Source: Rossellomorea sp036867415
GTDB taxonomy: Bacteria > Bacillota > Bacilli > Bacillales > Bacillaceae_B
NCBI RefSeq assembly: GCF_036867415.1
Contig: NZ_JBAJHU010000011.1
Coordinates: forward strand, 1-64,000
DNA: 64,000 nucleotides
Reading direction: 5' to 3'
Shown piece after piece: positions 34,321-44,384 of this stretch. The notes below the pieces were generated by a model. That model ran no database searches. It saw only the letters and a list, made by a program, of their open reading frames with translations, and was not told the DNA's origin. The position numbers and the translations under genes were made by a program. Each line of letters opens with the position of its first letter. Positions within the stretch are counted from its first letter, which is position 1.

Positions 34321-35535
34321 TTATTCTTCAGAGTAACCAACGACTAAATATTGAAAGAGGATGTTTAATCTATTGATTAACCCTTCATAAACCATATCTA
34401 TATCATTAAAAGATTCAATTCCCAACGATTTTATAACATTATTTTCTATATGTTCTCTTTTCTCTTTTGATAATAAATGATCATAATATTGTCTTAAGTC
34501 ATTAAGCAAATAGAGTGGGGCTATAATCTCATATATATCATCATTCTCTGAGATTACCCTCTCTAGTAATGCTTGATAAAATTTTATTGATTTCCACTCT
34601 TTATACCCTTTTTGAGGTTTGGGATACAATTCAAGATACAATGTTCTAAAGGAATTAATGTTTACACCTTCAATCAATACCTTATGCAACATGTTGACTG
34701 CTGGCTCAATTGACTTCTTAGTAATTAATACTGGTTTTCTAAAATCCCTCATATGATCCTTTATTTCATCATTCAAATGAGACAAATCAATATTATATCT
34801 GATGTTAACTTGATCAAAAAGCTCTTTCTTTTTATAGCACACTCTAACTTCTTTGTTAGGTTCACTCCAAACACAACCAAGCTGAGCTGCATAATACTCC
34901 GAATCAATAATTTGATGATCTGATTCGATGTTATGAGGTTTCATTATACTTAAACTAGTAGAATCGATATAACTTAAATCTCCAAGCCAAAAAATTACTA
35001 GACCATTTCTATTTATTCCAAAAGGAATGTTCCATTCATCTTTAAAACTAATATGTCCATACGATTCCGAGAATAAATCCATTTTATAATCAGGATCCTG
35101 CATAAAATAAAGCAAAACTTTTTTAGTAAAATAAACTGGTGTAAGAAATCCTTCTTCAGAATGCTCCTCATCAAAGCATAATCCAGGAATATTATAATAA
35201 TCCCTGTGATCATACTTAAAGTCTTGGTCTACGCAATATCTAAATTTTTTCTTATACCCATTGTAAGTTTGTATCCCCTCAAAGTGACCTTCTTTTACCA
35301 TTACTTTATAACAACCATCAATCATTTGTTTAGAATGTTGAGGTAGACAACTGTTACCGCAATTTATACAAGTTAAGATTAAAAAATCTTTAAAGTGCAT
35401 TCTGCGATTTTCTATTGAAACATCTAGATCATTAATAGTTAATTCCCTAACATCACCGCAAACCAGACATTCATGATAATGATAATTTTTATATTCTTCA
35501 ACAAATTCATCATAAGTTGTAAAGTTGATTAGCAC
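34321..35535 (-). CDS. Zinc-motif protein linked to SIR2-HerA, unknown
   Basis: A protein of 404 aa that I do not recognise. Two CxxC pairs (CLVCGDV and TCINCGN), separated by about 36 residues near the N-terminus, look like a four-cysteine zinc site. The middle holds FGINRNGLVIFWLGDLSYID, and the last 150 residues are helical (EIIAPLYLLNDLRQYYDHLL). GTG at 35535 behind TTGGAGGGATAAA is the likely start; an ATG 14 codons upstream lacks a ribosome site. It is the last gene of the defence cluster, 64 bp after herA, so a role with the SIR2-HerA pair is inferred. Confidence 0.75.
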   Translation of the reverse strand: MLINFTTYDEFVEEYKNYHYHECLVCGDVRELTINDLDVSIENRRMHFKDFLILTCINCGNSCLPQHSKQMIDGCYKVMVKEGHFEGIQTYNGYKKKFRYCVDQDFKYDHRDYYNIPGLCFDEEHSEEGFLTPVYFTKKVLLYFMQDPDYKMDLFSESYGHISFKDEWNIPFGINRNGLVIFWLGDLSYIDSTSLSIMKPHNIESDHQIIDSEYYAAQLGCVWSEPNKEVRVCYKKKELFDQVNIRYNIDLSHLNDEIKDHMRDFRKPVLITKKSIEPAVNMLHKVLIEGVNINSFRTLYLELYPKPQKGYKEWKSIKFYQALLERVISENDDIYEIIAPLYLLNDLRQYYDHLLSKEKREHIENNVIKSLGIESFNDIDMVYEGLINRLNILFQYLVVGYSEE

Positions 35536-35599
35536 TTTATCCCTCCAACAATTTTTAGTTACTTCTCGCCTTCCCATTTTGTATATTATATATCTCTCG

Positions 35600-37300
35600 T
35601 TAATTTATAAAAATCGGTGTATTCGAATCAGGTTCAGCCTTCGGCTCATTAATTTTCAAAAGTAGTGGTGTTTTAATTTCTGTACTTGATAATATAACCT
35701 CCCCTTGTCCTAATTCCGATAGGTAATTAATCATTTCACTATTAGCTGATGGCATTGCATTCATAACAATTTCCTTATCTCTCTGATTAATTAGTCGATG
35801 TATAAGAAAAGTCCCTATCTGACTTAATGTTCCTATAGGAATATCTCTTGGAAGCTGAGTAGTTATACACAAAAACAAACCATACTTTCTACCCTCTTTG
35901 GATATATTATCAAAAGCTTCTAGTTTGAATGACTCAAAATCATTACTTACTGATTTATTCAGGAATTGGTGAGCTTCATCAACTATTAGCACAACGGGCT
36001 TTCTTCTAAATTTGCTTTCTCTAGCATAAGAAAGCATTATTTTGCCTATTGAATTCGCAACTACCTCTCTAATATTAAAAGCAAATGGCAAATCACTTAA
36101 GTCAATATAAAAAAGGTTATGGGTGTTTTGGCTTACAAATTGATCTAACATTTCATATGCATCAATTGTTCCCGTATCTCCCGTAAAATTAAAGACCCTA
36201 TTAAATTGTAGCTCATGTAATAAAGTGTTAATTCTAGTAATCAAAGTTGCACAGAATCCAAGGCTATTATTTTCGGTATCTCCAAATACCGCACTATTTC
36301 TTTGAGAATTCTCCCAGATACATTCATTTTCTATTTGAAATGCTAGACTTCTAATATCAAAATTCAGATTGTCCTTAGATAGCTCATTAATGTTATTATT
36401 TAGTATCTGTAGAAAAGGTTCTTTCGGCTGATTCCTCTTTTTTAATGTTTTAATCCCAAGAGGATGATCTTCAATATAATGAGTTAATTCTTCATGAGCA
36501 TTTTCTATCAATTTTAAAGACTTTATGGCTTCTCTTAATTTCGGTATTTGTGAATTCGGAGACGGTTTTACAAGATAGAATAAATCGTCAATTGTTAATT
36601 TCTTATAAGAAAAATGGTGCTGCTCCCCCAAAATCACCATTTTAGTCTTATTTCCATTTGCTTCTGCAAGACTTTTATACTCCCCTGTAGCATCAATTAA
36701 TATTGCTTTCTGGTTATTTGCTATTATATTTTCGATTAAATTCGAAGTTGTCCAACTTTTTCCACTCCCGGTTGTTCCAACAATTGCAGCATGACGACTA
36801 AATATTGTTTGTAGAGAAAAATCTACTTTTGCTTGATAATTGTTAACAAGATGAGCAAATTCACTTGTCCTTAGAGTATGGTTATTAACTTCAATTTGTT
36901 TAATATATAAATCGATAACCTGTTTTCTAGCGATGAATACCTTGGCTCCAACATTGGGGAATTCACAAATGGATTTATTAAAAGCAATACTAAAATAATC
37001 GAACATAGACATAACTTCAATTTTTAATAAAGGGTGGAAATCCTTTTCCTTTAATGCTTCAGATGTAATATTTATCCGCTCTTTTTCAGGTAATTCTGCG
37101 GAAACTACCTTTCCTAGAAACCCTAAATTTTCTCCTTCGATTATTACAAAGCTATTTATTAATCCACCATGAAATTCTTCCCCGTTGTTATAAAACTTAC
37201 TTAAATATTTCGAAGAAGGTATATGTGTTGTCACTATATTTGTATTTACTTTATTTACAAATCCTAAGAATAACTGCTGCTGAAAAATATTCTTATTCAT
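35600..37300 (-). CDS. herA: HerA-like ATPase of a SIR2-HerA defence pair
   Basis: A hexameric-type FtsK/HerA translocase ATPase of 566 aa. It has an N-terminal HAS-barrel-like beta region (residues 1-110), Walker A in AIVGTTGSGKSWTTSNLI (about residues 175-182), Walker B in VVLIVDEAHQFLN in the last third and the arginine-finger region IPIGTLSQIGTFLIHRLINQ. HerA proteins of this class bind SIR2 proteins to form an NAD-depleting antiphage complex. The start ATG overlaps the SIR2 stop by 8 bp (ATGAATAA); longer frames lack a ribosome site. Confidence 0.88.
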   Translation of the reverse strand: MNKNIFQQQLFLGFVNKVNTNIVTTHIPSSKYLSKFYNNGEEFHGGLINSFVIIEGENLGFLGKVVSAELPEKERINITSEALKEKDFHPLLKIEVMSMFDYFSIAFNKSICEFPNVGAKVFIARKQVIDLYIKQIEVNNHTLRTSEFAHLVNNYQAKVDFSLQTIFSRHAAIVGTTGSGKSWTTSNLIENIIANNQKAILIDATGEYKSLAEANGNKTKMVILGEQHHFSYKKLTIDDLFYLVKPSPNSQIPKLREAIKSLKLIENAHEELTHYIEDHPLGIKTLKKRNQPKEPFLQILNNNINELSKDNLNFDIRSLAFQIENECIWENSQRNSAVFGDTENNSLGFCATLITRINTLLHELQFNRVFNFTGDTGTIDAYEMLDQFVSQNTHNLFYIDLSDLPFAFNIREVVANSIGKIMLSYARESKFRRKPVVLIVDEAHQFLNKSVSNDFESFKLEAFDNISKEGRKYGLFLCITTQLPRDIPIGTLSQIGTFLIHRLINQRDKEIVMNAMPSANSEMINYLSELGQGEVILSSTEIKTPLLLKINEPKAEPDSNTPIFIN

Positions 37301-38555
37301 TTCCGTCACCAGTATCAATAAATAATTCATCACTATATGCAGCTTGTTTCCGATAAATACTTACAAATTTATTAAACGTTCCGCCATAAAGCATTATGTT
37401 TTCATATCTCTTTGCTCTATCAATAAAGTCGGTATACTCCTCTTTTTCAATATCAGGAGAAACTATTAATATATTTAAACTCACATTATTTAACATTGCA
37501 TTTTTAACTATTGATTTAATATGCTTATCTGCAAAACTAAAACCTATAACAATTAGAAGTGTATTCTTTTTTCTAAGTTCCGTCTGAAACCTTGAAAAAA
37601 GGTCGAAATAGGGATTTTCGTATGACTGTTCGAACTTAGCTCTCTTAGGATAAATCATTAATGATTGATTCTGCTCATCTCTTACTGAACTTTTTATTAC
37701 TTCACCTCGATCACTCTTTTTCCAATCAATAGAACCATGAATTTTGAGTAAATGAACTACTTTCTCAATGTATTCAGGTTCATCCATTATTTTATTTTCT
37801 CCACGTATAATAAAGTCGTAATCAAAATATCTCGAGTTAAACTTGCGTGGAAACTCATAAGAGAAACCATCAACCAATATATATTCTTCCTCCTGTAGTG
37901 CCTGCTCAAATAAAGTATCGTAGTTGGTTGTAAATATTTTCATTCTATTATGTGACCTTCTTTTTGTTGCCAGTTTATTTATAAATTCTCGATGCTTATG
38001 GTACTGACACATACTAATATCACAAAGACTTCGTATTTTTTTCTCTATTTCGGTTACTGTAAGGTCAAACTTTTCTTTCTCATTATCTGAAATATAATCT
38101 CTTGCAGTTTCTACTTTTGATAACAAATCTTCAATATTAAAACCATTAGAATCTGGGGTATATTTAACTCTTTCTGCTAATTCATTTAATGAATACCAAA
38201 CTTGAAGCTGATCTAAATGTTCTTCGATTGCTTGTTTTAGTTCATACACTGTTTTTCCAGAATGATCTAGAATATCAAATCCCTCAGTTATATCTTCTTC
38301 AATATCATCTTCACGTAGTATAGAACTACCAGCACCAGTTAATACGATTGTATTGTCGTATTGCCTATTTAAGAAACCATTTACAATTTCAACTACTTTT
38401 TCCTCTGCAATTTCTAGTTCTGTTTTACCTTCGGGAATTTTTTTCTCGAATTTTTTATTATTAAAGAAATATACTTCTTCGCTAACTGTCATTTCTTTGT
38501 GAACAATATCAGTATTTGATATTATAATCTTTCTTTTAACAGGTATTTCATCCAT
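37293..38555 (-). CDS. SIR2 family NAD-degrading defence protein
   Basis: A protein of 420 aa. The NAD-binding signature is TIVLTGAGSSIL (GAGSS at residues 74-78), followed by IFTTNYDTLFEQAL, the catalytic histidine region LLKIHGSIDW and LLIVIGFSFADKHI. This set is typical of defence SIR2 proteins (abortive NAD depletion) and not of protein deacetylases. The start is ATG at 38555, seven bases behind AAGGGGG. It is translationally coupled to the HerA gene and lies directly after the DUF262 gene of the same cluster. Confidence 0.88.
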   Translation of the reverse strand: MDEIPVKRKIIISNTDIVHKEMTVSEEVYFFNNKKFEKKIPEGKTELEIAEEKVVEIVNGFLNRQYDNTIVLTGAGSSILREDDIEEDITEGFDILDHSGKTVYELKQAIEEHLDQLQVWYSLNELAERVKYTPDSNGFNIEDLLSKVETARDYISDNEKEKFDLTVTEIEKKIRSLCDISMCQYHKHREFINKLATKRRSHNRMKIFTTNYDTLFEQALQEEEYILVDGFSYEFPRKFNSRYFDYDFIIRGENKIMDEPEYIEKVVHLLKIHGSIDWKKSDRGEVIKSSVRDEQNQSLMIYPKRAKFEQSYENPYFDLFSRFQTELRKKNTLLIVIGFSFADKHIKSIVKNAMLNNVSLNILIVSPDIEKEEYTDFIDRAKRYENIMLYGGTFNKFVSIYRKQAAYSDELFIDTGDGNE

Positions 38556-38607
38556 ATAATTTCCCCCTTGTTCCCTAAACTTCATGGTAATTAACCCTCT
38601 ACAAAGA

Positions 38608-40272
38608 TTAGTAGATTAATTCTTTAAACTTATCCAATATAAGCCTTTTTCTTTCTTCTATGAATTGAGAATAGTTTTCCAACTTCCAAAGGTTTTTATC
38701 TCTAGGTATTAAGTGCATATCTAAATAGTCATCTGACTTACCGTTAAACCATTCTTCTGGAAGAGTAGCACTCTTACCGCCTGAGCCATTCTCCTGCTGT
38801 GTTAATAACATACAATTTGCAATCTGATCCCGATCTTCTGCTCTATATGCTAAAACTTTCCTTCCTGTAGTCGAATTTACATTTTTTATTGTTTTTAATG
38901 CACTCTGCGGGAAGATGTGATCAACTTGTGGTTGATTATTTACAAATGCAGGATGGTATGAAAAGTCCTTATACCAAAGGTTAAAAATTAAATGGATGTT
39001 TTTAGATCCATAAGACAGTTCAAGAATTGTTTCTTCACCAATTTGTAAGTTTCGGCCGCTTCTTCGAATAGCGTCAAATAGATCATCTACTTTAAAATCT
39101 TGTGATTTTTTTATCGCATCAATACAACGATCTATAACTGTATCAGGACTTCCGCTAAAAGCTCCAGTTAGTAATGTCCTTAATATATATTCATCTAGCT
39201 TTTTAACGCTATTCCACTGGTTTTTAAAATGATATCTAAAATAAATGACTGGTATTAACCCCAGATAAGATGTTAATGCTTTATCTGACCTTAAATACGT
39301 CTTACCATATAAAAAGTCCTTTACATCCTTGATTGCATTGGCAATATCATCCCATTTATCTGAAATTGCTTCTCGCGTAGTTTCATCTCTAAATTTCGAT
39401 ACATTATAAGCTGCACCTTTATCAAGCAGTGATAAACATGTTTTTAACACGAAGTCACGATTGAATTTGTAACCTGTGTTATTAATATCCTCTAGTAATT
39501 CTTCCATCTTCTCATCAGATTCTGACCAACTAGCAGATAATAGAGAGAACAATAGGTCTGATTTTCCTAATACAGTTCCTCCAGAATTAGCTCTAATAAA
39601 AATTTCGACAACATCATCTTCGGTATATGCTTCCTCATTATCAACACTATCTAATTCTTGATAAATCAATGTTTCATCTGAAGTGAAAATCCTTATTATT
39701 TTAGAAACGTTTCTTCTTATGCGTCTTTCCTGTTCTCTAGTTAAATGAATACCTGATCTATCAATTAGCCTTTCACTAATTTCATCATATTCTCCATTAC
39801 TAAACACAATATCTTTGAACTTTATCCAAGGAAATTTAACCTTTTCCTTTTCCATGAACTTGAATTTGTATCTAATATCATCTGGTTGTGTTAAATCGCC
39901 ACTTAAAATATCCAAATATAATTCTTTTCCCTCGTAACTACCTTTTAAGCCAATAAACAAACTTTGTAAGCGTTGTTGCCCATCTAGTACTAACATCTTT
40001 ATTTTTGTATCCTCTAATACGTAAAAGTCCGACAACTTCTGTTTCTTTTTATAATTTTGGATGAATTCTCGACGCTTAATACTGCTCTTAGTCTTCCACA
40101 CAAGCAATGTACTTATGGGATACTCTCTAAGTATTGAATCAAAGAGACGCTCTGTTTGCTCCTCTTTCCAAACAAATGGTCTTTGAATATTGGGCAGCCA
40201 GAAGCCACCATCCTTTTCTTCATTATTTAAATATCCAACCATTCTCCTAATAGTTTCTCTTTGGTTCTTCAT
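38608..40272 (-). CDS. DUF262 / HNH nuclease (GmrSD-like)
   Basis: A protein of 554 aa. The N-terminal DUF262 domain shows LPNIQRPFVWKEEQTERLFD, then SILREYPISTLLVWK and the DGQQR motif in MLVLDGQQRLQSLFIGL, thought to bind and hydrolyse nucleotides. The C-terminal HNH/DUF1524-like region holds QVDHIFPQSALKTI and a later N-x-x-L...KSATLPEEW pattern. GmrSD proteins of this kind cut modified phage DNA and often accompany BREX. ATG follows AAGGAGCGTGAACAG, 37 bp after brxH. Confidence 0.88.
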   Translation of the reverse strand: MKNQRETIRRMVGYLNNEEKDGGFWLPNIQRPFVWKEEQTERLFDSILREYPISTLLVWKTKSSIKRREFIQNYKKKQKLSDFYVLEDTKIKMLVLDGQQRLQSLFIGLKGSYEGKELYLDILSGDLTQPDDIRYKFKFMEKEKVKFPWIKFKDIVFSNGEYDEISERLIDRSGIHLTREQERRIRRNVSKIIRIFTSDETLIYQELDSVDNEEAYTEDDVVEIFIRANSGGTVLGKSDLLFSLLSASWSESDEKMEELLEDINNTGYKFNRDFVLKTCLSLLDKGAAYNVSKFRDETTREAISDKWDDIANAIKDVKDFLYGKTYLRSDKALTSYLGLIPVIYFRYHFKNQWNSVKKLDEYILRTLLTGAFSGSPDTVIDRCIDAIKKSQDFKVDDLFDAIRRSGRNLQIGEETILELSYGSKNIHLIFNLWYKDFSYHPAFVNNQPQVDHIFPQSALKTIKNVNSTTGRKVLAYRAEDRDQIANCMLLTQQENGSGGKSATLPEEWFNGKSDDYLDMHLIPRDKNLWKLENYSQFIEERKRLILDKFKELIY

Positions 40273-40309
40273 CTGTTCACGCTCCTTATTCTGCTTTTGT
40301 CCTCTCCTA

Positions 40310-43300
40310 TTACTGTTTAAAAGTAAATACTTCTTCTGCCAACGCTCGCTCCACTATTACATCACCGTTTTCGACAACATATATATAAACCTTATCCAGA
40401 ATATCCCCTAAATCTTCAATATGGTCTTCACTAAGTGAATAATGATGTTGATTAGTCACAATAATAAACCTTGGCTCACCATTAAAACGCTCACTATAGA
40501 AATCTACAAGTGCAAACGGCTTGTACACTTTGAAATTACTTCTGCCATTTTCCTTTTCATACTGCTCAACAATCTCCTTAAAGTCTGTTGATACAAGTCT
40601 ACTCATTTGACCATTTGGTGATAATTCTAGTTGCATAAGTAACTTTGGTGGTTCCATTCCGATGTTTCTCTGGCGTTCTACAAGCATTAAGCGTTCGTCT
40701 CTTCGAACTTCTGTATCAATTAAGTTGGCGTTCATTTGATTAATTAGGGCACTATTTTTATTTTCAACATTCTCTAACTCGTATTGTTGGCGTTTATCGA
40801 TAATCTCGTTGATTTGCTTTTTAAATGTCCTTTGTAAGTAACCAGATACTTTATCCAGCTGCTGTTCCCTTTTATTCTTAATGAGCTTACGTAATTCTAT
40901 TGTTTTCTTAACGGCTTTAACTTGAATAGAATGGTAAATTTTTTCGTCAAAGGTCATTACACTCCCTGTAAACCGTTGATACAGCCAATATGAATCCAAC
41001 TCGATTACTTCACCATTTTCCCGTTCAGCTAAAAAGATTATCTCTTTTCTTAATTCTTCTCCCGTTCCATCGTTAATAATTGAAGAATATACTCCAACTG
41101 ATAGTATTTCAGATGTAGGATAAGAAACAGAATATCTATTAGTTGCTTGTTGGTCTACCTCACGTTTAGTTAGATACATGGCGAGCTTTGTTAGATTGTG
41201 GTCACTATTTAAGCGAACTACCTCATCTGATTCATAATCTGCATAACCTGTAAATTTTACTGAGTCTACTATACTCTCAATCCCCAGGTTTAATTTTCTA
41301 GACTCTTCCCTAATAAACTTCGGAAAGCGATCAATACGTTGTGTTTTGCCTTCTTGGCTATCATAAATTCGTATATTATGTTTCTTAAAGATATGCTCTA
41401 CAAATGGTGCATATATACGTTGAGGAAGCCTCTGAACTGCTAAATCATTTTGCTCTCTTCTCATTGTAGGTAAATCAAAAGACTGTTCAGCTAATCTTTC
41501 TTCTTCAAAGAATCTTAATAATCGTTTATGTTCATCCGACATACGTTTATCCATGTTTGCAATAATATCGTCCAAGTTTTCCCGATTTAAAATTGCTGCT
41601 TCCATTAAATTAGCCAGGTTACCGTATTCATCATCCAATACTTCGCCAATAAAATCGTAAACAAGGTCTGATCCTAAATCATCTCTCATTCTCTCCATTT
41701 TCTCTAATAGACGAATCATTACATCGCCTTCACGAGTATTTGCAGCAATAAGGTTAAAGATATCTACTTCGTTCTTTTGACCAATTCGATGAATACGACC
41801 CATTCTCTGTTCAAGCTTATTAGGGTTCCAAGGGATATCATAATTAATCATCTGGTTACAAAATTGAAGATTAATCGATTCTCCTCCTGCATCTGTTGCA
41901 AGCATAATCTGACATTCATTTCGGAAAAGCTCTACTTGCCTTCTCCTTTCATCCATTGAATAACGTCCTACAATCTTTGCGATCTGTGTAACACGGTCTT
42001 TTAAACGTTGTTCTAAATAATTCAACGTATCTGTTGATTCTGTAAATATTAATATCTTTTCGCCTTTTTCAAGCAATCCATTAGTTCCAAATAATGTACG
42101 TTCCAGTTCATCATATTTTCTCTCAATCATATTTGCCCGAAGGTAAGAGGTTTGGATGATTAGTTTGTCGAGTTCTTTAATTTCAATCTTTAACTCTTCT
42201 GTATCGATTAGGTCTACCGCATATTCAAGCGATTCTTCGAGTCTTTGTTGTTCTTCTATACTTTCTTCATCATACTCATCAAATTCTAATTTACTCATCT
42301 TCTTAAATATCTTCTTACGTTCTTGTTCGGTTTCATTAAGGAGTATCTCTAAACGGGCTTTTCTACGTATAAGTGAAAGATGTATTGCTTCAATGGACGA
42401 AGATAAACGACGTTGTAGAAGCATCATGGCAAATGCTGTACTATTATTTCCGTTATTCATGGCTCTATTAAAATGGTTACGAACATATTCAGTAACAGAC
42501 TCATAAAGTTCCAACTCTTTTTCAGTCAAGTCAAATTGTAACGATTTAGTCGTCCTCTTAGGGAAAAGTGGAGTACCATCAAAATTTGTAAGACTCTCCT
42601 TCAATCGTCTAATAATAAAAGGGTTAGACTTTTCCTTTAACGATTCATTAACTGTGACACTAGAGAATATATCGTTGTCAATTAATCTCATAAGGTGGCG
42701 AAAGTTTTCCATATCACCTTTATGTGGAGTCGCTGTTAATAAAACACAATGTGGCACTTTTCTTAGGAGTGATTCTCCAAGATGGTATAACTTTGTTTTG
42801 CTTGTCTTCTTTTTAATGGCTCCATGTGTATATGCTGCCATTTTATGTGCTTCATCCACAATTATTAAATCGAAGTCAACTTCTTGCAAATATGATTTAA
42901 TATCATCCCTAGAAGCCCAGTATAAGGATGTTAAACAAAGATCGTGTTCAATAAATGGATTCTTCCCACCATATTGCCGCATTACTGATCGATTAATAAT
43001 AAAGAAATGTTCTTCAAACTTCTCATGTAATTCTTCCTGCCATTGTTTTAAGACGAGTGGAGGTACTAAGATCAAAATTCTTTTTACACTTTCTCGTGCT
43101 TTTAACTCCTTAATTAGCATTCCAGACATAATCGTTTTACCCGCACCCGGATCATCGGCTAAAAGGAAACGGGCTTGAGGTACTTGAAGCATTCGGCTAT
43201 ATACTGCTTCAATTTGATGAGGGAGAGGCATAAGATTTTTGTTTCCTAGTGACCTCCCTTTAGAATATCTTTGCTCTACTTGTAATGAATAGTATTGAAG

Positions 43301-43528
43301 GATATGTTGAATATCTCTAGCATCCATTTCTTCCTTACTAATAGACTTATTAGTGACTTTTGTTAAGGACTCTATTTCTTGATGATCAAGCATTCGTTCA
43401 TAGTATGTATGAGATTCTCTCCCTGTTGCAGCTACAGAGAAATATTCGTCTCCAAAACTCTCTACTTTTATTACTTCTACAGTTTCCGGAAAATGCGTGC
43501 CAAAAACAATATCTCCTACTTTTATCAT
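40310..43528 (-). CDS. brxHII: BREX-3 helicase BrxHII (SNF2/DEAH type)
   Basis: A helicase of 1072 aa. The first RecA lobe has FLLADDPGAGKTIMSGMLIK, DLIIVDEAHKMAAY and LLTATPHKGDM; the second has IFTESTDTLNYLEQRL, LATDAGGESINLQFCNQMIN and QRMGRIHRIGQ. The long C-terminal third is helical and may bind other BREX subunits. BREX type 3 is defined by such a helicase together with BrxF and PglXI. A terminator separates it from the gene before it, so it probably also has its own promoter (TATAAT on the minus strand at 43558-43563). ATG follows TAAGGTGG. Confidence 0.88.
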   Translation of the reverse strand: MIKVGDIVFGTHFPETVEVIKVESFGDEYFSVAATGRESHTYYERMLDHQEIESLTKVTNKSISKEEMDARDIQHILQYYSLQVEQRYSKGRSLGNKNLMPLPHQIEAVYSRMLQVPQARFLLADDPGAGKTIMSGMLIKELKARESVKRILILVPPLVLKQWQEELHEKFEEHFFIINRSVMRQYGGKNPFIEHDLCLTSLYWASRDDIKSYLQEVDFDLIIVDEAHKMAAYTHGAIKKKTSKTKLYHLGESLLRKVPHCVLLTATPHKGDMENFRHLMRLIDNDIFSSVTVNESLKEKSNPFIIRRLKESLTNFDGTPLFPKRTTKSLQFDLTEKELELYESVTEYVRNHFNRAMNNGNNSTAFAMMLLQRRLSSSIEAIHLSLIRRKARLEILLNETEQERKKIFKKMSKLEFDEYDEESIEEQQRLEESLEYAVDLIDTEELKIEIKELDKLIIQTSYLRANMIERKYDELERTLFGTNGLLEKGEKILIFTESTDTLNYLEQRLKDRVTQIAKIVGRYSMDERRRQVELFRNECQIMLATDAGGESINLQFCNQMINYDIPWNPNKLEQRMGRIHRIGQKNEVDIFNLIAANTREGDVMIRLLEKMERMRDDLGSDLVYDFIGEVLDDEYGNLANLMEAAILNRENLDDIIANMDKRMSDEHKRLLRFFEEERLAEQSFDLPTMRREQNDLAVQRLPQRIYAPFVEHIFKKHNIRIYDSQEGKTQRIDRFPKFIREESRKLNLGIESIVDSVKFTGYADYESDEVVRLNSDHNLTKLAMYLTKREVDQQATNRYSVSYPTSEILSVGVYSSIINDGTGEELRKEIIFLAERENGEVIELDSYWLYQRFTGSVMTFDEKIYHSIQVKAVKKTIELRKLIKNKREQQLDKVSGYLQRTFKKQINEIIDKRQQYELENVENKNSALINQMNANLIDTEVRRDERLMLVERQRNIGMEPPKLLMQLELSPNGQMSRLVSTDFKEIVEQYEKENGRSNFKVYKPFALVDFYSERFNGEPRFIIVTNQHHYSLSEDHIEDLGDILDKVYIYVVENGDVIVERALAEEVFTFKQ

Positions 43529-43593
43529 AAAACCACCTTACTATCTCGTTTTCTATAATTATATTAAAAGACACCAGTTTATTGTGTTTTTCG

Positions 43594-43629
43594 ACAAAAA
43601 AAGACCTTTTATGTGAAGTAAAAGGTCTA
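43594..43629 (-). terminator. Internal terminator between brxA-like and brxHII genes
   Basis: On the minus strand AGACCTTTT pairs with AAAAGGTCT around a 9-base loop, followed by TTTTTTTGT. It stands 20 bp after the stop of the brxA-like gene, inside what looks like one defence operon, so it should reduce or separate transcription of the downstream half. Confidence 0.8.
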
Positions 43630-43648
43630 GATTCGCGTGACATTATAT

Positions 43649-44365
43649 TTATTTCTGTAGACTTACCATTCTCATGTCTACACCTTGTCTAATTACATTA
43701 AAACGTTGTTTCTCAAGATCATCTGTTGATAAGTCTAAGTTAAATGGGAACAATAGTGAATTATTCCTATAATATTCAATCGGCAATGCATCAACACTTA
43801 AAACATGAATTAAAACTTCCGCTATCCACTGCTTTAAGGCATTAGATTGAATAGAAATCTTTTCTTTCGTAATTTCTTGCATGTTCCTTTTTTCTGTTAC
43901 AATAACTCCCCATGCCCTCAGACTTGTTAATGAGGCACTAATTGACACTTCTACTCTTCTTCGGTCTCCATACAGTGCCTTTATTTTACGTGAAATTTGA
44001 TCAGATGACACTTCTTGTTGAAGTTTAAACAACATACCCATCTCATTAATTAAATCTTTAAAAAATGGATATGCCAGCATTGTCATACCCCAATGGATAA
44101 CAATTCTCTCGTTTTGTGAGACCTCATCCATTAATCGAAGAGCTTCTTGCTGTAAATGTTTATAGTCATCGTCAACAAGATACCAAATTTTAAATAGGAT
44201 GGTTCGTGCATTCATTCGAGACTTATATCCTGCTATATCAGCAGTTAAAAATTCATCCGCTTTTTCATATAGTTCTTGTCTAGTTTCGCTTCTTGGAATC
44301 TCTCTAGCCATAAAATCTAACTGATGAAGGAGAATTTTTTGATCAAATCCAACAGCTTTTTTCAT
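43649..44365 (-). CDS. BrxA-like BREX protein
   Basis: A protein of 238 aa, mostly helical, with no enzyme motif. SRKIKALYGDRRRVEVSISA with SLTSLRAWGVIVTEKRNM has the look of a winged helix near residues 130-185. Size and position directly after pglZ fit BrxA, the small DNA-binding component reported in BREX systems; sequence likeness to BREX-1 BrxA is not obvious by eye. The start is ATG at 44365 behind AGAGGA; the frame is open 15 codons further up into the pglZ end. Confidence 0.65.
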   Translation of the reverse strand: MKKAVGFDQKILLHQLDFMAREIPRSETRQELYEKADEFLTADIAGYKSRMNARTILFKIWYLVDDDYKHLQQEALRLMDEVSQNERIVIHWGMTMLAYPFFKDLINEMGMLFKLQQEVSSDQISRKIKALYGDRRRVEVSISASLTSLRAWGVIVTEKRNMQEITKEKISIQSNALKQWIAEVLIHVLSVDALPIEYYRNNSLLFPFNLDLSTDDLEKQRFNVIRQGVDMRMVSLQK

Positions 44366-44384
44366 AATTATCAATCCTCTATCA

